Part shown: piece by piece, positions 33,301 through 38,305 of the stretch | Layout: each line of letters opens with the position of its first letter | Position numbering within the stretch: the stretch's first letter is position 1 | Origin: Oasisia sp. SBJ-2009 | Lineage: Eukaryota; Annelida; Polychaeta; Sabellida; Siboglinidae | DNA: 64,000 nt | NCBI GenBank assembly: GCA_964017155.1 | Contig: OZ024854.1 | Coordinates: 69,192,754-69,256,753, forward strand | Reading direction: 5' to 3' | The notes under the pieces: model-generated | What the model was told of the DNA's origin: nothing | The model's database searches: none | Seen by the model: the letters and a program-made list of their open reading frames with translations, nothing else | Program-made: the position numbers and the translations under genes

Positions 33301-35889
33301 GCATGCTGGGAGCTTCATGGGGTAGCTGCTGGTGCATGCTGGGAGCCATTCTTAGTTTCTCGCATGTAATGGTTTCTCCCCCCCTGTGGCAACTGTGTCA
33401 TAATAAACACTTACAAAATGGTTTTCCCTTCAATCTTTTAAATTGTTTGACGATTACATTTGGTTGTACTTTACAACTACACAATTCGTTTGAAAATTGT
33501 CCACTTTCTGACACCTCATGCTGCAGTGTGGGATTCTGAGACTATGTTGAGAACCTGCATATTTAGTTCAATGTCCTTGTTCTGCATTCATCAGTGTGGT
33601 TCTTCGTGTTCTGCATGTTTAGTTCCTATTTCCTGGCATGTTTGGTTGATGTTTCCTTGCATGACTGGTTCATATTCCTTTGCATGGTCTGGTTGTGACT
33701 CTGTCTTACAATAGCATCGTAGTGAGACAGTCTTAGTTCTAGACGCCAGGGCAAGTTGAGAAGATTGTTTTTAAGTTGAGCAAATAGACAGTTGTTTCTT
33801 TTCCAGTGTATAGAATGGGTCTTATTTAGTAAAACAATTTGAGCTTTTCAGCCATACCCTGACTCTGCATAAAAATGGCTGTAATTTTGAGCAGATATTG
33901 GCAAGAAACACACGCTTCTTAAACAGTGCCTGCCCATTGTGCAGGGACAATTATGTGGAATGCAACATTCGTAATCATATTGCCTAGTATAATTACTCCC
34001 AGAGATATTCTTTTTTCCAAATGTTTGAAAACCTTTTGAAAAAATAAAACAAAAAAGTTGTATAATGGATATGAATACTTGATAATTATCCACGAATGAG
34101 TCATTTAGAGGTATGCAATTGTTATACACTGTTGTTAATAGTAAACACACAAAGGCATTATAATAATTGCGGTATTTGACTGTTTTTGTTGCTTCTGTGC
34201 ATTATAAAGATTTAGATGGACTTGCAATAGTGTGGAATGCCACAGTTAAGATCACCACATGGCTGGGTTAAATTATCCAAATAATGAGGTGACCTGTGTA
34301 GAAAGGTGAATGTAGTATGGAGGCTGTGGATGTGTTTACTTGCTTATTTTATGTGGCGTCAGGTACATTTAAAACCAGACCTGGGTGTTTCTGTTATCAT
34401 TACACCAGCTGTGAACCCTCTCAGATGAATAATAACATTTCGGTTTCCTTGCTTGAACTAGTGGTTGGTACTGGCCTCCAACAATGAAGTTGAATCAAGT
34501 CCTTCTGTTATCGGGTGACAAACAAGATTAAGCATTTGTATCATACAGTTATGAAGCAAATGTAGTAAATGTCCTTAAATAATTTGTATAAATCATAATT
34601 ACATATATTAAAATAAGATTTAATGAAAATAAATTATAATTCTTTATTCCAATAAAATATATCTTTGTTGTTTAAAAAAACCAGCGACACCCAGGTTGAA
34701 TGAATGTGTAAATTTGTGCATGCGTTATACTTGTTACTTGTACTTGTTACTTGTACTTGTTACTTGTATGTGCATGAGTAAATACAACTGTAGCTACCAG
34801 GTGTAGTGTAGCTGGGTGCAGTAGGGCAGTGGTTAGAACACACTGCGCTGACTGTAGTTGTTGAAGCAAGGGACCCTTTTACTGGTGTACAGTGTCCCGT
34901 GTGTAGACCTCTCCAGTTGTGTTCTCCTTCTACATCTTCTTGGTGACATTTATATCACATTCCAGACTAGATAAAGGTTTATAATTAGCCATTACTCTGG
35001 TCATCTGTGAGGTGGCGTTCCACTTCAAACTGCCGTCCACCTAGAGCATACCTAGTGGGAAATTGAGTCTTATTATTACTCTTGAAAACTTACAAAGACA
35101 ATGTATATCTGAAAAGGGTTCCTTATTCTGTCGATCTACATTTTTCTGTTTCTCTCAGTGTCAGCCCTGATTGAGTTATGTGTGAAACCTACATAATAAC
35201 TCAGTTACTAATATCAGTAGAATTGTTAGATTGGTGGTGTATTTATATAGTCAGAAAAGACAAGCAATGTGACATGTTAATTTGACAAAGAACAGAGCAT
35301 GTTGGAAAGTGGTCTATAAGAAGTAACTGCTACGATGTAACGTGTTATTTTTACAAAGAAATGAGAATGTTGGACAATAGTGTCTAAGAAGTAACTGCTA
35401 AAATGAAATATGTTGGTGTTTTGTATTGCTATTCATTGTTGAGTCTTTGCCACAGAAATCAATGTAATAAGAGTGAATTAGTTGAATTCCTGACTGTTGT
35501 CTTGACCACGTGATTGTTTGAATTCCTTCACGTCAATAAGGTGGTTTCATTGATAAATCTGACAAATTTTAGTTGTCCAAATCATGGAGTGGTATCTGAT
35601 ATCACGGGTATATCTGTAACTGATATCACAGGACTATATTTGTAACTGATATCACAGGACTATATTTGTAACTGATATCACAGGAGTATATCTGTGCTGG
35701 TTTCTATTCTTCTGAGGAACTGTTTATTTGTGCAACAACACAAAGATATTTGAAGTAGGGTCGTTTGTCTTTCGTTGCAGGTACGAGACTGAGTACTGCG
35801 ACTCAGAGGGTTACCCCATGAACGGGGCAGACGGGGCGTGGTACAAGGGGCAGGGCACCAAGTCACCCACTGCCTCTACCCTGGTATGA
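5402..35889 (+). CDS. FRMD4A: FERM domain-containing protein 4 (FRMD4A/B orthologue), 5'-incomplete, 17 coding exons
   Basis: Overall span of the gene; exons are listed separately. Joined, the exons give about 999 residues that follow vertebrate FRMD4A/FRMD4B in order: end of FERM F1, F2, F3, a Lys/Glu-rich coiled coil, the CUPID (formerly DUF3338) block starting ELTGKLPKE, a second basic helix, a low-complexity tail and a C-terminal -STLV. Known roles of the family: vertebrate FRMD4A links Par3 to the Arf6 GEF cytohesin-1 at epithelial junctions, and FRMD4B (GRSP1) binds cytohesin-3/GRP1. A membrane-cortex scaffold controlling Arf6 and polarity is therefore expected; that role is inferred, not shown here. 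Exons for the first ~85 residues lie upstream of the window. All GT-AG junctions keep phase. I cannot say whether it is closer to 4A or 4B; invertebrates probably have one pro-orthologue, and the TLV end resembles FRMD4B. Confidence 0.93.
5877..5956 (+). CDS. FRMD4A: FRMD4 exon: FERM F2 lobe, first part
   Basis: Acceptor TGTTTCAG ends at 5876; donor GTAAGT at 5957. It starts in phase 0 and reads GQIECDSDTAFELAAYALQ..., matching the DxEVVFELASYILQEA segment of vertebrate FRMD4A. It leaves two bases (GA) for the next exon. Confidence 0.95.
5957..7363. other. FRMD4 intron
   Basis: No exon seen. Contains an imperfect palindrome around 6330-6365 (CCCCTCCCCCTAATACAGGGGGAGGGG) and otherwise unique sequence. 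Confidence 0.6.
7364..7447 (+). CDS. FRMD4A: FRMD4 exon: FERM F2 lobe, second part
   Basis: Acceptor TTTTGTTGACAG ends at 7363; donor TG|GTGAGT at 7448. It encodes DTAAKKCLKSLPLLPTSALQ then EHPSIEY plus TG of a Cys codon, matching LKKLPALPTQALKEHPSLAYC of FRMD4A. The last 59 bases and the donor form the first copy of the 82-bp tandem array that follows. Only this first donor avoids the in-frame TGA that lies immediately after it (TAC TGG TGA). Confidence 0.95.
7389..8790 (+). repeat. Exon-derived minisatellite, 82 bp x 17, each copy carrying a 5' splice site
   Basis: The unit starts AAGTCACTGCCACTACTGCC at 7389 and recurs every 82 bp to 8701, with a partial copy at 8783. Each copy holds the last 59 coding bases of the exon at 7364, its donor (TGGTGAGTC), then a second donor-like CTGTAAGTC. 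Copies are almost identical: a CCT/CCC change in copies 1 and 3, one ATAGAA to ATGGAA change near the end. No convincing acceptor lies inside the unit. Confidence 0.97.
8876..8944. repeat. Short tandem repeat, about 10 bp (ACTCTTACCC/ACTCTTACAC)
   Basis: About seven copies of a CTCTTAC-based unit just after the 82-bp array. Confidence 0.85.
8945..9425. other. Unique intronic sequence
   Basis: No exon or repeat recognised between two tandem arrays. Confidence 0.5.
9426..9686. repeat. Minisatellite, 32 bp x 8
   Basis: The unit begins GACTGAGTGAAGAAGTCCAG and ends TGATATCACATT, repeating at 9426, 9458 and onward. Confidence 0.95.
9904..10140. mobile_element. Long inverted repeat (foldback/MITE-like), about 94-bp arms
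   Basis: The left arm (9904-9997, from CAGATAGCTAAAC to GCACGTTAGATG) is the imperfect reverse complement of the right arm (10047-10140, from CATCTAATGTGCAT to GTTTAGCTATCTG), with a loop of about 49 bp. Shared blocks include GTGTCATTTACTT and CCATAGGTGAC. It ends about 78 bp before the acceptor of the next FRMD4 exon. No transposase is inside; MITE is an inference from the hairpin form. Confidence 0.75.
10219..10284 (+). CDS. FRMD4A: FRMD4 exon: FERM F2 lobe, third part
   Basis: Acceptor TGTGTTGCAG ends at 10218; donor GTACGT at 10285. T completes the Cys codon. It then reads EEQVLGFYRSLTGQSRGVAI, matching EDRVIEHYKKLNGQTRGQAIV of FRMD4A. It leaves AA for the next exon. Confidence 0.95.
10285..11757. 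other. FRMD4 intron with a 33-bp minisatellite
   Basis: About 1.1 kb of unique AT-rich DNA followed by the repeat at 11417-11589. No exon seen; the open frames near 11185-11400 have no splice signals or homology that I recognise. Confidence 0.6.
11417..11589. repeat. Minisatellite, 33 bp x 5
   Basis: The unit AAAACAACACATTGGTCTGT + GTCTGACGTCTAT repeats at 11417, 11450 and so on. Confidence 0.95.
11758..11815 (+). CDS. FRMD4A: FRMD4 exon: FERM F2/F3 junction
   Basis: Acceptor TACTATTTCAG ends at 11757; donor GTATGA at 11816. AA+T gives Asn, then YMNIVENLPTYGIHYYEVK, almost the same as NYMSIVESLPTYGVHYYAVK in FRMD4A. It ends in phase 0. Confidence 0.96.
11967..13545. repeat. Minisatellite, 26 bp x about 61
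   Basis: The unit is GTACAGTCTCTGCTACTTTT + GTATAA, with scattered variants (GTATAT, GTGTAT, a short CAG-less form near 12231 and 12436, ACCTTTG in three adjacent copies near 12710-12765). It begins about 150 bp after the donor at 11816. Confidence 0.97.
13546..14020. other. Unique intronic sequence
   Basis: AT-rich, no exon or repeat recognised. Confidence 0.5.
14020..14060. repeat. GTT microsatellite abutting a splice acceptor
   Basis: Two GTT runs separated by GACATGTGTT; the second runs into GTTGTTGTCAG, the acceptor of the exon at 14062, so the microsatellite supplies the pyrimidine-rich tract. Confidence 0.9.
14062..14148 (+). CDS. FRMD4A: FRMD4 exon: FERM F3 lobe, first strands
   Basis: Acceptor TTGTTGTCAG ends at 14061; donor GTGAGT at 14149. 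Phase 0 to 0, 29 residues: DKSSLPWWLGLGYQGISLYD then YTDKKVPRR, matching DKQGIPWWLGLSYKGIFQYDYHDK of FRMD4A. Confidence 0.96.
14149..14605. other. FRMD4 intron, 5' part
   Basis: Holds a short ATAAT run, a three-copy TTTGATGTGATTATG repeat near 14310-14358 and a CTCAGT hexamer run near 14447-14470. No exon seen. Confidence 0.6.
14606..15121. repeat. Minisatellite, 20-22 bp x about 24, ending on an exon acceptor
   Basis: The unit ACGTGTCATGTCTGTTGTGT + TG starts as an ACATGTCATG variant and becomes ACGTGTCATG further on. The last copy reads CGTGTCTGTCTGCAG, the 3' splice site of the exon at 15128, so the array directly forms the acceptor's upstream tract. Confidence 0.95.
15128..15204 (+). CDS. 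FRMD4A: FRMD4 exon: FERM F3 lobe, middle
   Basis: Acceptor GTCTGTCTGCAG ends at 15127; donor GTAAGT at 15205. It encodes VFAWKQLENLYFRDKKFSIE then VHDPK + CG, matching IFQWRQLENLYFREKKFSVEVHDPRR. It leaves two bases, completed either by the cassette exon at 16468 (CG+T) or by the exon at 20142 (CG+G); both give Arg. Confidence 0.96.
15205..16467. other. FRMD4 intron
   Basis: Unique, AT-rich DNA. A short GCGTGCGTTCGTTC run lies at about 16410-16455 just before the next acceptor. Confidence 0.6.
16468..16572 (+). CDS. FRMD4A: FRMD4 probable cassette exon inside FERM F3 (35 codons)
   Basis: Acceptor GTCGTCGCTTCAG ends at 16467; strong donor CA|GTAAGT at 16573. Length is 105 bp, phase 2 to 2, so it can be included or skipped without breaking the frame. 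It reads IVHALSSFNLYEDAIHEPLE then an acidic stretch and SDPTTQ. When skipped, HDPKR joins VSVSRRTF exactly as vertebrate HDPRR joins ASVTRRTF, so I infer an extra, perhaps alternative, acidic loop inserted between F3 strands. I recall no such insert in vertebrate FRMD4A/B. GC content and lack of stops support coding; no transcript evidence. Confidence 0.65.
16759..17005. repeat. Minisatellite, 12 bp x about 20
   Basis: The unit TGCAGTGGTCAG has variants TGCAGCGGTCAG and TGCAGTGGGCAG. Six-frame open reading here is an artefact of the 12-bp period. Confidence 0.95.
17062..17757. repeat. Minisatellite, 52 bp x about 13
   Basis: The unit contains GGTCTTGTGCACACACAAAC then CACTGAAGCCTGTTGAAGGT and CCCCTGAGTTA; GGTCCCC recurs at 17116, 17168 and onward. 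Confidence 0.95.
17760..18480. other. Unique intronic sequence
   Basis: No exon recognised; a short GTAGAGTAGGTGTAG repeat lies near 18170-18200. Confidence 0.5.
18483..19014. repeat. Minisatellite, 11-12 bp x about 46
   Basis: The unit CCCGTCATCTCC or CCGTCATCTCC, with a few CCTGTC and CTCGTC variants, is strongly pyrimidine-rich on this strand. Confidence 0.95.
19365..19695. repeat. Minisatellite, 41 bp x 8
   Basis: The unit GACTGGCTGAATAGTGGTGA + GTGGTGGAGTTGGTCAAGCGT carries a TGGTGAGTGG donor-like site in each copy. Copies are nearly identical. Confidence 0.95.
20142..20283 (+). CDS. FRMD4A: FRMD4 exon: end of FERM F3 lobe
   Basis: Acceptor GTCTGCTGCAG ends at 20141; donor GTAGGG at 20284. 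G completes Arg, then VSVSRRTFSPGNVNVHAWFA and the alpha-helical WSMAVSQHQFYLDRKQSK, which matches IWAMAISQHQFYLDRKQSK of FRMD4A almost residue for residue. Phase 2 in, 0 out. Confidence 0.97.
20719..20893 (+). CDS. FRMD4A: FRMD4 exon: Ser-rich linker after FERM
   Basis: Acceptor GTCGTTGCAG ends at 20718; donor GT|GTGAGT at 20894. It reads SQIPLMRSMTDIATEL followed by a Ser/Asn-rich stretch, matching SKIHAARSLSEIAIDL of FRMD4A. The donor at 20894 leaves one base and fits the next exon's phase; a donor two bases earlier would run into a TGA. Confidence 0.9.
21104..21215 (+). repeat. 43-bp repeat x 2.6 that contains a splice acceptor
   Basis: GATGTGTTTGGCGCC(A/C)(T/C)CTAGTGTC recurs at 43-bp spacing (GGCGCC at 21113, 21156, 21199). 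The third CTAG is the acceptor of the exon at 21211, and the first five exon bases (TGTC + A/G) lie within the repeat. Confidence 0.9.
21211..21347 (+). CDS. FRMD4A: FRMD4 exon: coiled coil before CUPID
   Basis: Acceptor CGCCCCCTAG ends at 21210; first donor GGG|GTGTGT at 21348. It encodes a charged helix with KEMFAALKARRDLLEEAVRK and EELKALCIKEG, aligning with KDMLAALKSRQEALEETLRQRLEELKKLCLREA of FRMD4A. The end at G (before ELTGK) reproduces the vertebrate length exactly. The last five codons and the donor are the first unit of the 18-bp array. Confidence 0.93.
21333..22063 (+). repeat. Minisatellite, 17-18 bp x about 40, starting inside an exon and repeating its donor
   Basis: The unit TGTATCAAGGAGGGGGTG encodes C-I-K-E-G-V. 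The first nine units are exactly 18 bp, so the exon frame stays open; the first 17-bp unit near 21483 shifts it. Each unit carries the same GGGG|GTGTGT donor context. The right half degenerates (GGGAGGG, GGATGG variants). Confidence 0.95.
22190..22312 (+). CDS. FRMD4A: FRMD4 exon: CUPID domain core
   Basis: Acceptor ATCTCCCTGCAG ends at 22189; donor GTAAGT at 22313. Phase 0 to 0, 41 residues starting ELTGKLPKEIPLAPGEPMPQ then VRKRVRTGFTLSPQ, the diagnostic block shared by FRMD4A, FRMD4B, INAVA and CCDC120 (ELTGKLPVEYPL...VRRRIGTAFKL). In these families the region binds cytohesins. Confidence 0.97.
22379..22461. repeat. GGTCC pentanucleotide repeat, about 16 copies
   Basis: A perfect GTCCG array 66 bp after the donor at 22313. 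Confidence 0.97.
22849..22995 (+). CDS. FRMD4A: FRMD4 exon: CUPID second helix
   Basis: Acceptor GTTCCTTTGTAG ends at 22848; donor GTAAAG at 22996. Phase 0 to 0, 49 residues, with LELEFDVQDKIVKAAHQLA and the basic VRKKRKQSYHRAVQK, matching LEREFAIQSQITEAARRLA...LKKQRKTSYLNALKK of FRMD4A. Confidence 0.96.
23221..23343. promoter_or_regulatory. Extended polypyrimidine tract and decoy 3' splice site
   Basis: A CT-rich stretch (23227-23297) ends in CCCCCAGG, a good acceptor at 23298-23299, but the sequence after it soon meets stops. The true acceptor CTGTCCCAG is 44 bp further on. The upstream tract may be the branch/polypyrimidine region. Confidence 0.5.
23344..23425 (+). CDS. FRMD4A: FRMD4 exon: end of CUPID helix
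   Basis: Acceptor TCTGTCCCAG ends at 23343; donor GTGAGT at 23426. LKDLEKTLNDYRRYAGKTPV matches LQEIENAINENRIKSGKKPT of FRMD4A. It leaves one base (G). Confidence 0.95.
23627..23908. repeat. 10-bp tandem repeat x 28 with repeated CAGGTGAGA
   Basis: GTGAGACCAA and GTGAGACCAG units alternate irregularly. Where CAG meets GTGAGA the sequence is a near-consensus 5' splice site, and this occurs more than ten times. The array lies 200 bp after the true donor at 23426. Confidence 0.96.
23909..25530. other. FRMD4 intron, unique part
   Basis: Unique AT-rich DNA with a GTGC/GTTC microsatellite at 24794-24851. No exon recognised. Confidence 0.55.
24794..24851. repeat. GTGC then GTTC tetranucleotide repeat
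   Basis: About nine GTGC units followed by five GTTC units. Confidence 0.95.
25531..25911. repeat. Minisatellite, 30 bp x about 12.7
   Basis: The unit is CTTGACCAGGTCTCATCTGT + CAGACCTGAT. CAGGTCT and AGACCTG inside the unit are complementary, so each unit is partly palindromic. Confidence 0.95.
26118..26347. repeat. 10-bp repeat x 23 (GTGACTGTAA/GTGACTATGA)
   Basis: Units carry CTGTAAGTGA and CTGTGAGTGA, perfect donor hexamers, in about half the copies; others read CTGTCAGTGA. Confidence 0.95.
26600..26708. repeat. Short tandem repeat based on ACAGTGTACAGTGCATAGTGT
   Basis: Alternating CACAGTGTACAGTG and CATAGTGTACAGTG units; GTGTACA is shared with the larger array at 27205. Confidence 0.9.
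26859..26977 (+). CDS. FRMD4A: FRMD4 exon: linker after CUPID, two possible donors
   Basis: Acceptor CTGTCTCCAG ends at 26858. G+AT gives Asp, then PLCLSPVDSPATQHHATQ and a His/Gln-rich stretch. Two in-frame donors exist: CAG|GTTAAG after 26953 and AAA|GTAAAT after 26977, 24 bp apart; both leave phase 0 for the next exon. This linker has no clear vertebrate counterpart, so the exon rests on phase, composition and position. Confidence 0.8.
27008..27172. repeat. G-rich minisatellite, about 18 bp (GTGGTGGGTGGGGTGTGG)
   Basis: GGTGGGTGGGGTGTGG units run for 165 bp, 31 bp after the second donor. The plus strand has many GGG runs and could form G-quadruplexes in the pre-mRNA. Confidence 0.93.
27205..28568 (+). 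repeat. Minisatellite, about 24-25 bp x 55, forward block
   Basis: The unit is close to TGTCACCTCGTGTCACTGTG + TACAC, with variants (TGTTGTG, CTTGCG). The early part (27205-27330) lacks GTGTACA and has CGCGACAC instead. Overlapping long open frames of up to 536 codons come from the repeat, not from coding. Confidence 0.95.
28583..28818 (-). repeat. Same minisatellite, inverted block
   Basis: From 28583 the units are the reverse complement of the forward block (GAGGTGACAGTGTACACAGT + GACAC), about nine copies, giving a head-to-head inverted array with a pivot near 28570-28583. Confidence 0.92.
28819..29515. other. Unique intronic sequence with a short ATCATGTCATTGTGTGAG repeat
   Basis: Four 18-bp copies of GTGTGAGATCATGTCATT lie at about 29180-29255, preceded by diverged copies from 29097. 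No exon seen. Confidence 0.7.
29516..29774. repeat. Minisatellite, about 51-54 bp x 5, just upstream of an acceptor
   Basis: The unit TTTGACACCTTGTGTTCACA + C(C/T)TGTTGT...CAACATGTCAAGTAGTTGGT ends 36 bp before the acceptor at 29809. Confidence 0.93.
29810..29958 (+). CDS. FRMD4A: FRMD4 exon: Ser/Pro/His-rich linker
   Basis: Acceptor TTGCCACAG ends at 29809; donor CG|GTGAGT at 29959. Phase 0 in, 2 out. It contains MQQVGSHCALSSHGSTPHPG and SRGSTPSPSQPR; the HGSTP/RGSTP repeats suggest Pro-directed phosphorylation sites. Vertebrate FRMD4 proteins also have Ser/Pro-rich sequence here. Confidence 0.88.
30281..30323. repeat. GTT microsatellite, about 14 copies
   Basis: Perfect trinucleotide run. 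Confidence 0.97.
30594..30832. repeat. Minisatellite, 30 bp x 8
   Basis: The unit is GTGTAGTATCCACCAGGGTG + ACATTAGTTT; one copy lacks two bases (CACCAGATGACA). Confidence 0.95.
31270..32550 (+). CDS. FRMD4A: FRMD4 large exon: disordered Tyr/Ser/Gly-rich tail
   Basis: Acceptor CTCTTGTTGCAG ends at 31269; donor AG|GTTGGT at 32551. CG+A gives Arg, followed by 426 complete codons. It opens RYLRAAGYQPSAVYATK and contains a Tyr/Asp-rich part (SESYDDYDESEHVG), HGSFDSAYELR, YKDSPFQYVDLPSSGGD and a Ser/Pro/His/Gln-rich end. The tail is likely disordered and rich in phosphorylatable Tyr and Ser. If the last intron is retained, a TAG follows at 32558-32560 after Arg-Leu-Val. Confidence 0.95.
34813..34935 (+). 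mobile_element. tRNA-derived SINE-like fragment
   Basis: GGGCAGTGGTTAGAACACAC + TGCGCT resembles the A-box half of a tRNA-derived SINE. The B box is not clear, so it is probably a decayed copy. Confidence 0.4.
35591..35695. repeat. Tandem repeat, about 28-32 bp x 3.5
   Basis: TAACTGATATCACAGGACTA + TATTTG recurs just upstream of the last coding exon. Confidence 0.88.
35781..35889 (+). CDS. FRMD4A: FRMD4 terminal coding exon with C-terminal PDZ ligand
   Basis: Acceptor TTTCGTTGCAG ends at 35780. AG+G gives Arg, then YETEYCDSEGYPMNGADGAW and ...KSPTASTLV followed by TGA at 35887-35889. The last three residues Thr-Leu-Val fit a class I PDZ-binding motif (S/T-x-hydrophobic); vertebrate FRMD4B ends in -GTLV. 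The phase match and conserved end support this as the true terminus. Confidence 0.93.
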
Positions 35890-35929
35890 CACAGGACAGT
35901 GGGAGAATGGTCACGTACTGTCAGGTGTG

Positions 35930-36888
35930 TTGTCACTCGTAAGCGCGCTGTAAGGTGTGTTGTCACTCGTAAGCGTGCTGTAAGGTGTGTTGTCACTCGT
36001 AAGCACACTGTAAGATGTGTTGTCACTCGTAAGCACACTGTAAGATGTGTTGTCACTCGTAAGCGCACTGTACGGTGTGTTGTCACTCGTAAGCGCACTG
36101 TAAGATGTGTTGTCACTCGTAAGCACACTGTAAGATGTGTTGTCACTCGTAAGCGCACTGTAAGATGTGTTGTCACTCGTAAGCGCACTGTACGATGTGT
36201 TGTCACTCGTAAGCGCACTGTACGGTGTGTTGTCACTCGTAAGCGCACTGTACGGTGTGTTGTCACTCGTAAGCGTGCTGTAAGGTGTGTTGTCACTCGT
36301 AAGCGTGCTATAAGGTGTGTTGTCACTCGTAAGCACACTGTAAGATGTGTTGTCACTCGTAAGCACACTGTAAGATGTGTTGTCACTCGTAAGCACACTG
36401 TAAGATGTGATGTCACTCGTAAGCGTGCTGTAAGGTGTGTTGTCACTCATAAGCGTGCTGTAAGGTGTGTTGTCACTCGTAAGCGTGCTGTAAGGTGTGT
36501 TGTCACTCGTAAGCGTGCTGTAAGGTGTGTTGTCACTCGTAGGCGCGCTGTAAGGTGTGTTGTCACTCGTAAGCGCGCTGTAAGGTGTGTTGTCACTCGT
36601 AAGCGCGCTGTAAGGTGTGTTGTCACTCGTAAGCGCGCTGTACGGTGTGTTGTGACTCGTAAGCGTGCTGTAAGGTGTGTTGTCACTTGTAGGCGTGCTG
36701 TAAGGTGTGTTGTCACTCGTAGGCGTGCTGTAAGGTGTGTTGTCACTCGTAAGCGTGCTGTAAGGTGTGTTGTCACTCGTAGGCGTGCTGTAAGGTGTGT
36801 TGTCACTCGTAAGCGTGCTGTAAGGTGTGTTGTCACTCGTAAGTGTGCTGTAAGGTGTGTTGTCACTCGTAAGCGTGCTGCTGTCTTC
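35930..36888. repeat. 3' UTR minisatellite, 30 bp x 32
   Basis: The unit GTGTGTTGTCACTCGTAAGC + G(T/C)GCTGTAAG begins about 40 bp after the stop codon. Every unit carries CTCGTAAGC, a donor-like site. The period is a multiple of three, so long frames on both strands stay open, but they are not coding. Variants (GCACAC/GCGTGC, ACGG/AAGG/AAGA) are arranged in blocks. Confidence 0.96.
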
Positions 36889-36903
36889 TATTGGCCAAAC
36901 TAA

Positions 36904-37902
36904 AGGTGAACAGACTCAATGTCCAGCCCAGAAGTCCAGTTTGTGACTGTCAGAGTTTTCTGCCTAACTCCACCCAATGTTGCGAGCCCTTGCAGATACA
37001 TAACCCAGTGGTCAGAACTAGCCTTGTGTGAGGTCAGTCCAGAATGACCAGCATGTTTTGTTTATAAATGGCCATGAAAAGCTATTTATCATAATATTTA
37101 TTGGTGCATTTTGTTAAATATTGTATTGTTTACTTAGAGGTTTTTTTAAATATTAGTTCTGTTCACCTTAATAATAATAATAATAATATAAAACATGTTT
37201 TGTAGGATTGAACATTTTGAATGTACAGTATTTAATACTGAATTTATTACAACATAAGTATGATGTGTTGTAATAAATATGTTGCTGATGCAAGTGTTAG
37301 CTACGGTAGAGTTGATGAATGGACCAGTACAGTTGCATGGACCCAGGCACCAGCTGTTAGCTGTCAAACAAGGCACCAACAGGCAATACAATAACTGGTG
37401 ATGTCCAAGACATTGTTAAAAATAACAGGCATTTTCAGTTATAAAAATCAAATTGATTATCTTGAAATTAGTTTGATGATGCAGTTAGGAAGCATTGTTG
37501 GGATGTTTTATAAATTGGAGATGATTCAAATTTGTTCAGTGCCATCTTAAATTATATTTGATGTTGCAAAGTTAGACAGCTCTTGACATTAAGTGATATA
37601 TCAACTCCATGGCCCAATAACTGTCCCCCCAAAATAGAAATATCCATGTTTAATTCACTCTAATAAATGTTAACTGACCTGACCCTCAAACCTGTGAAAC
37701 CACATTGACACATTTTCAAATGTCCACCTTCCTTACTCACCCAGCCATTGCCTGCAGTTGGACTCATTGTTGATGAGAATTAATAATTAGTCCAACTCCA
37801 GGCAACTGCTGCTGACTCATTGGTCAGTGTCAACAACGCATGTTGACAGTTACCAATGAGTCGTCGCCCATGAACATCACTTTGTCTTGGTGGGAACCAC
37901 TG
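36904..37902. other. Non-coding, unique
   Basis: AT-rich; an AAT run near 37170-37190 and a small inverted repeat TTACAACA...TGTTGTAA near 37247-37274. Nothing else recognised. Confidence 0.5.
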
Positions 37903-38305
37903 CCCCATTGGGCCACTGCCCCATTGGGCCACTGCACCATTGGGCCACTGAGCCATTGGGCCACTGAGCCATTGGGCCACTGCCCCATTGGGCCACTGCC
38001 CCATTGGGCCACTGCCCCATTGGGCCACTGCCCCATTGGGCCACTGCCCCATTGGACCACTGCCCCATTGGGCCACTGCACCATTGGGCCACTGAGCCAT
38101 TGGGCCACTGAGCCATTGGGCCACTGCCCCATTGGGCCACTGAGCCATTGGGCCACTGAGCCATTGGGCCACTGCCCCATTGGGCCACTGCCCCATAGGG
38201 CCACTGCACAATTGGGCCACTGAGCCATTGGGCCATTGGGCCACTGCACCATTGGGCCACTGCACCATTGGGCCACTGCACCATTGGGCCACTGCACCAT
38301 TGGGT
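37903..38305. repeat. Minisatellite, 15 bp x about 27
   Basis: The unit is CCATTGGGCCACTGC, with GAG and CAC variants. GGCC is flanked by complementary bases (CCATTGGGCCACTG), so units can pair with each other. Confidence 0.96.

Larger units (their letters stand above)
32551..35780. other. Last FRMD4 intron
   Basis: 3.2 kb of mostly unique AT-rich DNA. Contains a three-copy repeat near 33220-33345 (GGGAGCTTCATGGGGTAGGC), a SINE-like head near 34815 and a GATATCACAGGACTATAT repeat at 35591-35695. No exon recognised on either strand. Confidence 0.6.

Noticed and set aside
35899..36903. 334-codon Arg/Val/Cys repeat frame after FRMD4
   Set aside because: It comes from the 30-bp array in the 3' UTR, lies after the FRMD4 stop and is open on both strands.
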